The translations under genes were made by a program, and so were the position numbers. Below are positions 11,088 through 20,008 of a stretch of DNA of 27,197 nt, piece after piece; within the stretch, counting starts at the first letter, position 1; each line of letters begins with the position of its first letter. The notes under the pieces are model-generated. The model made no database searches, had not been told where the DNA came from, and saw only the letters and a list, made by a program, of their open reading frames with translations. Source of the DNA: Selaginella moellendorffii (Eukaryota > Streptophyta > Lycopodiopsida > Selaginellales > Selaginellaceae); the NCBI RefSeq assembly GCF_000143415.4, contig NW_003314285.1:116006-143202 (forward strand), read 5' to 3'.

Positions 11088-11435
11088 AAAGGGCATGATA
11101 GCGAGGGTGTTTGGCAGACACGGTAACTATCATCTAGTGAATATTGAGGGACCAAGCTCAATATCGCAAGGGTTCCCAACACTAGCAAGTGCAAGTCAAC
11201 GAATGAGTTTCTCTAACCAGGTCAAGTATGCTTGACTAAATAGACACTTAGGAATTCCTTCCTTATGCTCATCTGGTCAAGTGCACATGTGAGGACCAGT
11301 TTCTCAACTAGCTTAGGAGGAGATTGATAACGGGTCCAGCAATACTAACCTCCTGCCATCGTGGCAGTAACGAAAGAATATCCAAAAGGACTGGTCGAGA
11401 GGTAACTTTAGATACCTGAAGTCACATTCGCGATA

Positions 11436-11440
11436 GTTGC
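11436..11440. repeat. Target-site duplication GTTGC, right copy
   Basis: Exact repeat of 6114-6118, immediately outside the 5' LTR. Confidence 0.8.
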
Positions 11441-11844
11441 ATAGTTGTAGAAAGCTAGAGGGATTTTGATGTCATTGTTCTTGAGTTGGTACTATGTTTC
11501 TCACCCTAGAACATGCTATCGAACACACAAATCTATTAGAAACTAACCTAAGACCTTTAATCCCTAAGAAGGCTCATGCGAAAAGTATCATGAGTAAGGA
11601 TAAGCTTAACATCATTAAAACACTATGAGTCTTGAGCAAATGGATATGCATTGATGATAAGCTGGAGTACAATAGAAATAGGGATAGGGGTTGAGTGCTT
11701 ACTCTCCCCCTTAACTACTTTTATATGGTGGCAATCACCACTTCTTCATGAGTTCTAATTATCAAGATTGTAACCGTGAGTGTTAAGGTCGTAATTCTGA
11801 CTATCAGAAAATGCCTGAATGCATGGTTAATCGGCTGTGTTTTA
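11441..11844. other. No recognisable gene
   Basis: AT-rich sequence between the LARD-like element and the gypsy integrase remnant. It may include decayed upstream pol sequence of the latter, but I cannot support a reading. Confidence 0.4.
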
Positions 11845-12668
11845 GACTACTTGACTCGTTGGGTAGAAGTCAATGCTCTTGCTAACACATCTGCAACTAT
11901 TGTTAGATACTTCCTCCTCAATTGAGTGGTGTTTTAGCATTCCTATCTAGAGTAGATTCTTTTGGATAATGGACCTATATTTATGGCTAAGGCATTTCAT
12001 GTTTTGATATTTCGGTGAGGGATATGCCATACTTTCACAAATGTTTATCATCCATAGTCAAACAATTTAGTGGAACAATTCATTCGGACCTTCAAAAGGA
12101 TGATTGCAAAATATATAAACATTCAATATTCAAATTGAGATGGTTATTTGCCGTTTCTTTGGTATACGTATGTCATAGAGGTGTAGAGTTCTATTGGTGT
12201 TTCACCATATAAACTCTTATATAGTCATGATCTAATACTACCAATAGAGTTGGGTTTACCTTCGTGATTGCCATGAGCTGCTGATGCTAGATCATACAAC
12301 AATGGCACTACAACTCCTATCATCGTCCACTTGTGGAATATAAAGTGGATGACTTAATGTTAATTCGTTTTCCTAATTTTACGATACATGGTTTATCTAA
12401 AGGGCTCTTTGCTTAATGGAAAGGATTGTATCGGATGTTGTGGCAAGTTAGATTGCAAGTTTATGACATTTGGCATAACATCTAACATGTTGATCCTCTA
12501 GAAATTATGCATATATAATAGCTGAAACGATTTATACAAAAGAATCAAAAACAACTGGCACCACTTACAGATCCATCAATGCTTCCTTCTAATGTTCCTT
12601 TGGATCTAACCCATTTACAAGAGAACCTTGACAGTCTTCTATCATTCCAAGAGGAAGAGATGATGTGA
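11845..12668 (+). pseudogene. Ty3/gypsy integrase remnant (core and C-terminus)
   Basis: From GAC at 11845 one frame reads DYLTRWVEVNALANTSAT, then LDNGPIFMAKAF, FTNVYHP, NNLVEQFIRTFKRM and SPYKLLYSHD. All three catalytic acids are still recognisable (D in DYL, D in LDNG, E in VEQF). Several stops interrupt it. Between about 12262 and 12300 the frame shifts, and the C-terminal part continues with YHRPLVEYKVDDLMLIRF, WKGLYRMLWQV and DPLEIMH, ending at TGA 12666-12668. RT is not seen upstream, so only the 3' end of this pol remains. It is on the opposite strand to the flanking elements and is a separate, older insertion. Confidence 0.85.
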
Positions 12669-12694
12669 GGTCCAAATATACAGTTAGGATGCCA

Positions 12695-12712
12695 TACACT
12701 AATATTAGTGTA
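12695..12712. repeat. 18-bp perfect palindrome
   Basis: tacactaatattagtgta is its own reverse complement. It lies just after the gypsy pol remnant, in AT-rich sequence; no function is evident. Confidence 0.8.
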
Positions 12713-12879
12713 GTGGGATTTTAATAGCCATTGGATTGATTTCAATTTGGACCATTCACTCCTGTATTTAAACTAAATTTTTAGGCTAATTGATATATAC
12801 ATTTTTGTATTCTATTTCTATATTCCACACACTTACAAAATAACATCAAGCATTACTGCATACAATATTTGGTATGTAT
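12713..12879. other. AT-rich spacer
   Basis: Short AT-rich interval between the two palindromic structures. It could be the 3' LTR of the preceding gypsy remnant, but no terminal signature is visible. Confidence 0.3.
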
Positions 12880-12918
12880 GTGATGCTTCCACAAAGATGC
12901 TAAGTGTGGAAGCATCAC
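12880..12918. repeat. Perfect 14-bp inverted repeat (hairpin)
   Basis: gtgatgcttccaca (12880-12893) and its exact reverse complement (12905-12918) are separated by 11 nt. The hairpin ends a few bases before recognisable PPR sequence begins, so it marks the edge of the gene island. It could be a small MITE remnant or a chance structure. Confidence 0.85.
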
Positions 12919-12921
12919 CCA

Positions 12922-13215
12922 AGCGCAAAGCTAGTTTGATTCAACCTAGCAGAAAGATATCATTTTCTGGAACTCCATGATCACCCTCTATGGTCAGAAT
13001 GGTCACAGTAGAGAAGCTCTACACTTTCAGAGACATGGTTCATGCTGGCAATGGAGTGGAGTGGAGGAGTGCTCTCTCCGCATGCAGCCATTTTCGGCCC
13101 ATAGATATTTCTTGAGCAAGACTATGGAGTTTCTCCCACGATCAGGCACTACATTTGAATCATCGATCTTCTGGCGAGAGGTGGATGACCGTCAGCTGCT
13201 TGCGAAGCTCAAGGC
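12922..13215 (+). pseudogene. PPR protein fragment (plus strand)
   Basis: On the plus strand, in more than one frame, this reads FDST, a stop, QKDIIFWNSMITLYGQNGHS and REAL, then LSACSH, then DYGVSPTIRHYI, a stop, and IIDLLARGG. That is the order of the last PLS repeats of a plant PPR protein ('SWNSMI.LY.QNGH..EAL..F', 'LSACSHAG', 'DYG..P...HY.C.IDLL.R.G'). Stops and at least two frameshifts separate the pieces, and no start or upstream repeats remain. It is convergent with the minus-strand PPR cluster and overlaps the tail of the minus-strand E-domain fragment. Confidence 0.8.
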
Positions 13216-13733
13216 AAAGCTGGGAAAGCAGCAGTAAAGACTTTAGCGGAATCTCGAGCTCTCCAGCAAGTTGGAGATATTTTTCTTCTTGTTGGCGATT
13301 CCAGTACAATAGTGTTGCTGCCATTGCTGCTGAATGATTCTCGGCTTGGATGAAAAGCAGGGGAGGCCACCTTTTTGAGTTTTGAAACTCTCGACTAGCG
13401 AGTTCTACATCATCTTCTACTTCTACTGCCGGACGACAAGTTTGATCATGCAGCTTGTATATCGAACACAGCAGTGCATATGGTCTCTCGGGATCCAGCT
13501 TAAACGCTTGATGTGCCGCTCGTCCTCCCCTCTTGGAGTCCTTGTACGCTCCCAGCAATAACGTCCACACCAGTGGCCCCGGCATACATCTGCCACAGCA
13601 AGTTTCCACAATCCCGGCTACAATCGATCTGCCAATTCCGCGTTCTGGCACATCTCCACAAGATCTCCACATAATTTCTGGAAGCATCCGTGCAAAAAAG
13701 ACCACGAAAGGAAGAGAAAGATAACACCATCAA
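13160..13733 (-). pseudogene. PPR C-terminal (E-domain) fragment
   Basis: The open minus-strand frame 13705-13160 contains MPGPLVWTLLLGAYKD, then RAAHQAFKLDPERPYALL and CSIY. This matches the E region that follows the last PPR repeat ('MPxxPxxxxWTxLLGACK..GD..R...AA......DPE....Y.LLSNIY'). In an adjacent frame (to about 13733) the preceding repeat can be traced (NYVEILWRCARTRNWQID). It duplicates sequence corresponding to the end of the PPR gene starting upstream at 15643, so it is the tail of another copy rather than that gene's own tail. The last 90 or so codons, to the stop at 13160, match nothing I recognise and overlap the plus-strand PPR fragment. Confidence 0.65.
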
Positions 13734-13789
13734 ACATCCATAGCTCGCTCTCTTTCTTTCATTTGATCAATGACCAATCAAACCATTTT

Positions 13790-15643
13790 TTAGATATTAT
13801 CAAGATCATCATCGTTGTGGAGCTTCCAAGCGCTTGTTCTCGCCGCCTCGCTCGGCTCAAACGGCATGCTCACAACGAGCTCCTCGCCCTCGTCCGCTCG
13901 ACCAGATCGTCCCAGCAGATCCACCAAGCACCAGAAATGACTTGGAGCGAACTCTTCGCCATAGTCCTCCCCAATCGACACGAAAAACTCTCGACCCTCG
14001 TTGATCCATCCCGCGTGACTACACGCTGATAGAACACCCACAAATGTCACATCGTTGGGATGACCTCCCTCGAGCAACATCTCCTCAAAGAGCTCCAAAG
14101 CTTCTTTGCTATGCCCATTTTGGGCGTATGCCACCACCATTGCATTCCACGACACTATCGTTTGCTCCAAGAGACCATCAAAGATCAACCTTGCTATTCC
14201 AAGTTTCCCGTGCTTTGCGTACATGTTCAGGAGCGCAGTCCCAACGGAGGGATCATCTGCAAGTTTACGATCCTTGACACAGGCGTGGATCTCTTGTCCT
14301 TGGCTAAGAAATCCCTTGTGTTGGCAAGCATCAAAAATGGTAATGAAAGTCACCTTGTCGGGATGGATTCCTTCCAAGTCCATTGCTTGAAACAAGCCCA
14401 GAGCTCCAGCAGCATCGGCATTCTGGGCATATGCCGCGAGCATGGCCGTCCAGCAAACGAGATCACGCTTTGGCATCTGGTTGAACAGATCTCTCGCCAT
14501 GAGAACGTTTCCGTGAAGACCATACGCTCCAATCATGGTGATCCAAGCAACATTGTCACGGACGCTCATTTCGTCAAAAATTTTCCTTGCCTCTTTCGTA
14601 TGCCCAAAACGGCCATAAGCTGAAAGCATGACAGTCTGAGCGACTAAGTCCGGATCAGCCATCTGATTATAAATCTCGCTGGCGGCCTCGATGTTACCTT
14701 CTTTACCGTATGCAGCAAGAAGAGCAGTATGGGTTCTCCTTTCCATTTGAGATTTGCTAGCTACGAGCTTTAAACAATCTTCCATATACCCAGCTCGGGC
14801 ATATGCTGCAACCATATTGCTCAAAGCGATATCGTCCCATTCGGGCATCTCTTCAAATGTTGTTCTTGCTTGGATCAAAAGATTTGCTCGGGTGTAAGCG
14901 GCTACAAGAGATGTCCAGGACAGTAGACTCCTTTGAGGTGATCTCATAAAAGATTGTTTTGCCGCCTCGATATGCCCATTCTGGGCATACGCTGCCGCTA
15001 GAGCATCCCACGAGACAATACTGTGCTCTGGAACGGCATCAAACAATCTCTTTGCCTGGGTGACGTTTGAGTCAACTTGGACGTAAGCCGCGATCATGGT
15101 GTTCCAAGTGTAAGCGTCGTGCTCAGGGATCCGATCAAACGTTTCTTGAGCGAGCTCCATATCTCGAGCTTCGGCATAGCCACCAAGCATTGTGTTCCAG
15201 GCCAGCAAATTCTTCCAGGGCATTGCATCGAAGTATTTTCGAGCTCTCTCCACATCGCCATCTTGGACAAAAGCTCTTATGATTGTCACCCACGACGATT
15301 GATTCTTGCCTGGAGCAATCGCAAACAAGTCCCGGGCCTCATCCATATGCCCGTTTCGGGCATACGCGCTGATCATGAAGTTCCACGATGAGATTTGCTT
15401 CTCTCGAATGCGATCGAACACTTCCTCTGCCTCCTTGATGTTGCTACACTTCCCATAAATCTGGATAAGCAAATTTCCCAGGAGTGCATCGTGTTGTAGG
15501 CCGGCATCAGTGATTTTGCGGTGGATTTTCCGGCTCTCCGCCAAGCTTCTCGTTTGGAGGCAGCTCTTGAGCTCACTCAAGAACGATTCTTTGCATGCCA
15601 CCGAGCCAAATAATCGAAGAGAAAGACCCCTGGATGACCACAT
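13790..15643 (-). CDS. Pentatricopeptide repeat protein, PLS class, E domain lost (617 aa)
   Basis: The N-terminus (MWSSRGLSLRLFGSVACKES) is rich in Arg and Ser without acids, as in mitochondrial or plastid targeting peptides. After a first helical repeat (about 22-83), ten consecutive S-type repeats run from residue 84 to 394 with a 31-residue period (one is 32), each with a core like 'SWNxMIxAYARNGHxxEA'. A longer-repeat block follows at about 395-600 (KVTFITIFDAC, HPNDVTFVGVLSACSHAGW, CLVDLLGRSGRADEGEELV). Such proteins bind single-stranded organellar RNA, roughly one base per repeat, often for editing or processing. The expected E domain collapses at residue 600: MPFEPSEA is followed by a short divergent tail (RTSAWKLHNDDDLDNI). 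No DYW domain is present. The frame is intronless and open throughout. It lies 24 nt downstream of the next PPR gene's stop, in the same frame, so it may not have its own promoter. Confidence 0.85.
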   Translation of the reverse strand: MWSSRGLSLRLFGSVACKESFLSELKSCLQTRSLAESRKIHRKITDAGLQHDALLGNLLIQIYGKCSNIKEAEEVFDRIREKQISSWNFMISAYARNGHMDEARDLFAIAPGKNQSSWVTIIRAFVQDGDVERARKYFDAMPWKNLLAWNTMLGGYAEARDMELAQETFDRIPEHDAYTWNTMIAAYVQVDSNVTQAKRLFDAVPEHSIVSWDALAAAYAQNGHIEAAKQSFMRSPQRSLLSWTSLVAAYTRANLLIQARTTFEEMPEWDDIALSNMVAAYARAGYMEDCLKLVASKSQMERRTHTALLAAYGKEGNIEAASEIYNQMADPDLVAQTVMLSAYGRFGHTKEARKIFDEMSVRDNVAWITMIGAYGLHGNVLMARDLFNQMPKRDLVCWTAMLAAYAQNADAAGALGLFQAMDLEGIHPDKVTFITIFDACQHKGFLSQGQEIHACVKDRKLADDPSVGTALLNMYAKHGKLGIARLIFDGLLEQTIVSWNAMVVAYAQNGHSKEALELFEEMLLEGGHPNDVTFVGVLSACSHAGWINEGREFFVSIGEDYGEEFAPSHFWCLVDLLGRSGRADEGEELVVSMPFEPSEAARTSAWKLHNDDDLDNI

Positions 15644-15667
15644 AAACAGGGCAATGGTATATATGCC

Positions 15668-17623
15668 CTACTTGGGCATATGATGCGCAAGGCGCTGGAT
15701 CTTTCCGGCTTCTCCAAAGATGTTGGAAAGAAGAATGTACGAAGACAGTGGAAAGTCCTTCTCTTTCTCCTTGCCCGAGTAGATGCCACCGAGATTATCA
15801 CACTCCTTAGCGATTCGTGCTGCTCGATCCATGTCTTTGTGCAGCTTGCAAGCGCCAAGCAAGCTCATCCATGCAACTTCATTCGGCTCAAACGGCATTG
15901 CTTTCAGGAGCTCCTCTGCCTCTCCCACTCGTCCTGATCGACCAAGAAGATCTACCATGCAAGCGAAGTGCTCGCAGCCCGGCTCCCCAATCCCAAAATC
16001 TCGAGTTATTGCTAGAAAGTGCTGGTACCCTTCGTTTAGCCACCCCGCATGGCTACAAGCTGCAAGAATGCCCATGATAGTTACATCGTTGGGAGGCATA
16101 CCCTGCAACGCCATATCGTTAAAGAGCTCCAGAGCTTCGGTGTTATGCCCGTTTTGGGCATACGCAACGATCATCGCAGTCCACGAAACAACATCTTGGG
16201 TTTTTAACGTTTTGAAAATGGTTCTCGCCTCGCCAACTTTCCCCGTTCGAGCGTAGAAGTTGAAGATCGCTGTTCCAACCGCGACATCGGTCTCGAGATC
16301 ATTGCCAAGAATAGATGAGTGGATGATCTTGCCTTCGGCAATGCAGCCACGCTCGAGGCACGAATCGAAAATGCTGATCAAGGTGATTTTGTCCACTGGA
16401 ACTCCTTCCAGGTCCATCGATCCAAAAAGCTCCAGAGCCTCTCGAACTCGTCCATACTGGACATGCGAAGCGATGATTGCCGTCCAAGCCACCGAGTCTC
16501 GATTCTCCAATCTCTCAAACATCTTCCGGGCTTCTTGGAGACGGCCGAGCTGCGCAAAAGCCCCCAGCATTGCCGTCCACGCCACCATATCCGGAGAGGG
16601 CATCCTCTCGAAGAGTTTTACTGCCTCCTCGAGCTCTCCATTCCGAGCGTGAGCACTGATCATCACTGTCCACGGCCTTTTGCTTCCCTCTGGCGAGACT
16701 TCCAGCAGACCTTTTGCACAATCCATGCGATCGTGTTGTGTGTATGCCGCGATCATCGTGCTCCAAGCCATGTCATCTCGATCTGGCATCTCATCAAAGA
16801 GATTTCTAGCCTCTTCCACTCGACCGTTTTTCGCTAGAGCCGTGACCATCGACGTCCAGCAAACGATGGATCTCTTTGGAAGCTTGTCAAACACATCTTT
16901 CGCTTCTTGCGAATACCCCTTTTGTGCGTAAGCGGCTATCAAAGAACTCCATGAGACTACTGTTCTTTCGGGAACACGATCAAACAGATCCTTTAAAAGA
17001 TTCTCTTGAGATTCACGGAGAAACGCTCCCATCATCGTGTTCCACGTGAAAACATCCTTCTGGGGGATATTGTCAAAGAGCACTGCTGTAACGACGAATT
17101 CTCCACTATGGGCAAATGCTTTCAAGAGCGTGTTCCACGAAAGTAAGTTTCGCACGGGCATAGAATCAAAAATAAGTTTCGCTTGAATGGAGTCGCCAAC
17201 TTTTGCATAAGCGGAGATCATGGTGTCAAAAGAAACAGCGTCTTTCTTTCTCATGCTATCGAACATAGATCGAGCGGTCTTGATATACCCGTTTTGGGCA
17301 TATGCTCCCATAAGTATGTTCCACGAGTAGGAGTTCTTCCGTGTGATCCCATCAAACACCAGCTTCGCGTCCTCAACACTGCCGCAGCTTCCAAACATTT
17401 GTACTAGCACATTCCCGAAGTAGCGATCGCGATCGAAGCCACCGAGCTTGGAAAGCGAAGCCTGGATTCGTCGCCCAAGACCCACGTCCCTGCTTACACC
17501 GCACCGCTGGAGCAAATCCAGGAATCCTGTGTGATTGAGCTCTCCCTCGGCCATCAGTCGCTCAAGATCTTGATTGAGGTTCGCGAGACCGTCGTCCACG
17601 AGGCATGAGAAACGCCGTCGCAT
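15668..17623 (-). CDS. Pentatricopeptide repeat protein, PLS class with E domain (651 aa)
   Basis: An intronless frame from ATG 17623. The start MRRRFSCLV is basic but the targeting signal is weaker than in its neighbour. After an N-terminal repeat (about 33-97), nine S-type repeats follow with an exact 31-residue period (Trp or Phe at residues 101, 132, 163, 194, 225, 256, 287, 318, 349). A longer-repeat block covers about 377-577 (DKITLISIFDSC, NDVTIMGILAACSHAGW, CMVDLLGRSGRVGEAEELL). The E domain begins MPFEPNEVAWMSLLGACKLH (576-595) and continues to SSYILLSNIFGEAGKIQ (627-643), then ends early at AHHMPK without a DYW domain. The expected role is sequence-specific binding of organellar RNA; if it acts in C-to-U editing it would need a DYW partner in trans. 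It is a paralogue of the downstream gene, with the same domain order and one repeat fewer in the S array. Confidence 0.88.
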   Translation of the reverse strand: MRRRFSCLVDDGLANLNQDLERLMAEGELNHTGFLDLLQRCGVSRDVGLGRRIQASLSKLGGFDRDRYFGNVLVQMFGSCGSVEDAKLVFDGITRKNSYSWNILMGAYAQNGYIKTARSMFDSMRKKDAVSFDTMISAYAKVGDSIQAKLIFDSMPVRNLLSWNTLLKAFAHSGEFVVTAVLFDNIPQKDVFTWNTMMGAFLRESQENLLKDLFDRVPERTVVSWSSLIAAYAQKGYSQEAKDVFDKLPKRSIVCWTSMVTALAKNGRVEEARNLFDEMPDRDDMAWSTMIAAYTQHDRMDCAKGLLEVSPEGSKRPWTVMISAHARNGELEEAVKLFERMPSPDMVAWTAMLGAFAQLGRLQEARKMFERLENRDSVAWTAIIASHVQYGRVREALELFGSMDLEGVPVDKITLISIFDSCLERGCIAEGKIIHSSILGNDLETDVAVGTAIFNFYARTGKVGEARTIFKTLKTQDVVSWTAMIVAYAQNGHNTEALELFNDMALQGMPPNDVTIMGILAACSHAGWLNEGYQHFLAITRDFGIGEPGCEHFACMVDLLGRSGRVGEAEELLKAMPFEPNEVAWMSLLGACKLHKDMDRAARIAKECDNLGGIYSGKEKEKDFPLSSYILLSNIFGEAGKIQRLAHHMPK

Positions 17624-18066
17624 TGTAATTCTTTCCTAGGATTCCTTCCAATGCATCGCGACCTACTCCTCTTCCGACCTACGATCGCTCTCCGCCGCTG
17701 GGTGATCACTCTTTAAGCACGACGGCCATCGAAACACCTTCCTGGTGTTCGGCAATGCGGCAGCTTGGACGAATCCCGCTGGGCATTCGAGAATCGTGGC
17801 GCCCAGCACTTGAAATACGCATACACTTGGCTAGCCGCCTCACTGGCAACGGAAATCTCCACGATGCCAGGAAGGAGGATCTTTCCACATGTACCCGACA
17901 AAGATATCGCCATGAGTACTCAGGCGGCATTTGTTTCAGTGTCAAGACATGTTGGACAAGAGCCGCAGTTGAGATGGAACACAATCTATTGAGGGATCAG
18001 TTACGGTATGAGTGTGACCCCAACAACGGACATGCTGGTCGAGGAGTGGTCCTTTTGCACCCTTAG
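17624..18066. other. GC-rich upstream segment with overlapping open frames, unidentified
   Basis: The first 80 bases upstream of the PPR start are presumably its 5' UTR and promoter; I see no clear TATA box. From about 17700 to 18066 the base composition stays gene-like. Open frames exist on both strands: plus 17755-18066 (103 aa) and 17765-17992 (75 aa), minus 17706-17984 (92 aa). The plus frame at 17765 reads naturally in places (MPGRRIFPHVPDKDIAMSTQ) but I cannot assign it to a family. It could be an exon of a gene, a processed gene fragment or chance. At 18066 the sequence changes abruptly to AT-rich. Confidence 0.3.
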
Positions 18067-19260
18067 AGTTAAAGGGGTCTTTTTTAAAGGGAAATTCACT
18101 CCTTTAGGTTAAGTATAAATACTTAAAGTTAATTTTAAGGGGCTTTTTGGTTTTAATAGTATTTTGGGACATTTTACTATTTAATGGTTGTTATTCATTT
18201 AGATTAATTTGTATTTATATGTTATAAACATTTATAATTTATAAACTTTTTTAAACAGTTCCTAGTATAATCTAGTTTATTTATACAATAAATTTAATCT
18301 TAAAAATTTTATATTTATAAACATTTAGTTAATCAGTTTGATTAATAAATAATACTAAACAGGAATAACACTACTATTAAGAAAAATAAGATATTATTGC
18401 ATACAATGCATAGCTAGTTATTTAAAATACACCTACTAATCCATTAACCTTTCCATTACCCTATGTCTTCCCTTCTCTCATGACCAAAAGCCCAAGAGTT
18501 CACATTCTATGCCGGATCAAGGGAGAGGTCAAGAGCCCAAGAGCTTAGCCATTCCAAGCCACTAATGCATTCCACTAACACCAGATTCTCAATACCATTT
18601 TATGGAATAGATTTCAGCCATCTTGATTTTGCTTTTGGTGCCTTGTTGTGGCTTGGAAACACATCATGCAAGGGATGACATGGCTGGGGGATCCAGGTTG
18701 TTGGGAAGAGTTTGGGATGGAGCTGGGGATCCCCATGTTAGAGGCACTTGGACATGCTAGATAGGTTGTTTGGCATGCAACAAAAGTCTAGGCTCCATAA
18801 GAGGCATGGCATTAGGCTCTCTTCCTTTGATGGGATACGAACTAGAGTGTCAATGGTCATGGTAGTATGGTGGAGACTCACACTAGCAACAATACAGTTA
18901 CACTATACCATCCTTAGAGACGGGAAACTGGTAAGGCTCAGGGAGTGGCAGAAAACATAGCTTCCATGTTTTGGTGAGGGGGGTGAGTAGGAGATTCATT
19001 GGAGATGGCACATGTGGATTCTTTTGTAGTGACATTTTGATAGTGTTCTTCTCCAATGCATCCATGACACTGAGGCTGTTGAGATCCTTCATGTGTGCCA
19101 CAACTACTTTGGCCACTTTTTGGGAATACTCACAGTAAAATAACTATTATTGGGCAACTTTGTTCATAGATGCTACGAAGTATGCCCAATGCAGCATACT
19201 ATACCAGAAATTTAAAAAGTGCTCATCTAAGACCAATACTCATTACTGCCAATCACTCTT
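18067..19260. other. AT-rich intergenic sequence, no supported gene
   Basis: 18070-18460 is very AT-rich and simple. 18460-19260 is mixed sequence with two small open frames (plus 18748-18960, minus 18898-19116) that resemble nothing I know. It may contain decayed upstream parts of the gypsy remnant that follows. Confidence 0.4.
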
Positions 19261-20008
19261 GAGGGTCCCTTTGCATGTTGGTTCCTGAATTATATGGGAC
19301 TATTTGTTTCTATGATAAATAACCACATGTATATCATTGTAGTTGTACATGAAGTGGGTTAAGGCCATCTTTGTTGTCTCCACAAACTAGCTCTCATTTC
19401 ATGGGGTTTCAAACACTTATTCATCATACTCATGCTAGTACTCATTATCCACAAAGTTGAGTCTACAAATCAAGTTCTTAAGAACATCATTTGCAAGATG
19501 GTTAACTCTCACCCATGCACTAGGGTACAACACTTGTCTGGCACTTTCTAGTCTTTCTGAACCTCATTCAAAATGGCTATTGGAGCTATGCCATTTGAAC
19601 TCCTTTAAAGTGTGGAAGTAGTTCTTCCAATTCAGCTGGAATTATTTACCTTTATAGCATTTATTGTGGCTTCTGCCACAAACACTATGGACCAGCTTGA
19701 ACATCACCATGATCAGCTTCTAGCCTTAGAAGAGTTTTAATGTGCCATAGCTCTCCATAATAGGGTGTATCAACAACAATAATGCTTTACAACAAGCTTA
19801 TATGCATAATGAGCACTTCCAAGGGGGTGACTTGGTGAAGCTCTTTGACTTTGGGACTCTGCATTATCCCAATTTGATTATTCCATGGCTAGGAACCTTT
19901 TGGATTGTTGGAATTGTGGGTCCAAACTCATATCAGCTTATGGATCTTGATGGCCACTTGCTATTAAATCCCCAGAACAACACTCATCTCCAACAATATT
20001 TTTTGTAG
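19261..20008 (+). pseudogene. Ty3/gypsy integrase remnant (core to C-terminus)
   Basis: Pieces on the plus strand include NNHMYIIVVVHEV (start of the core, with the catalytic Asp apparently His), ESTNQVLKNIICKMVNSHP (around the catalytic Glu, which is kept) and AMPFELL. An open C-terminal stretch at 19802-20008 has GDLVKLFDFGTLHYPN, WLGTFWIVGIVGPNSYQL and MDLDGHLL. This is the basic C-terminal domain that follows the core in plant Tat/Athila-type integrases ('GDLVL.YD...LHFPGK', 'WLGPF.I..V.GPNSYQL.DLDG'). The stretch around the middle Asp is missing, so there is an internal deletion as well as stops. No RT is seen upstream. Confidence 0.85.

Larger units (their letters stand above)
6119..11435 (-). 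mobile_element. LARD-like non-autonomous LTR retrotransposon (minus strand)
   Basis: The element is bounded by TG at 6119 and by a decayed CA (TA on the plus strand) at 11435, with identical 5-bp duplications GTTGC outside. In element orientation it has a 5' LTR (11435 down to 10457), a 2-nt spacer, a primer-binding site complementary to the 3' end of initiator-Met tRNA, a 3.9-kb interior without ORFs, and a truncated 3' LTR (6554 down to 6119). The two LTR copies share about 223 aligned bases, where I count about 23 differences, all but one transitions. A large LTR element with a PBS but no gag or pol fits the LARD concept. It would depend on proteins from a related element; a relative sharing LTR sequence lies at 22118-27197. 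The span includes a gap of unknown size, so its real length is not 5,317 bp. Confidence 0.8.
10457..11435 (-). repeat. 5' LTR of the LARD-like element
   Basis: The inner end (10457, TATAGCGC against TGTAGCAC in the other copy) adjoins the PBS. The outer end at 11435 adjoins the GTTGC duplication. Bases 10799-10987 and 11088-11435 match the reverse complement of 22714-22906 and 22118-22460. Bases 10457-10798 have no counterpart in that second LTR, which instead has a different 110-bp end. The true length exceeds 979 bp because the gap is probably larger than drawn. Confidence 0.8.

Noticed and set aside
10891-11235. Open frames crossing the N run
   Set aside because: They consist largely of unknown residues, and the sequence on both sides is LTR.
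14044-14623. Plus-strand open frames (up to 187 codons) opposite the PPR gene, and similar ones at 15067-15391, 15783-16256 and 16260-16931
   Set aside because: They are antisense shadows of the minus-strand PPR repeats; their regular spacing reflects the repeat period and no family is recognisable.
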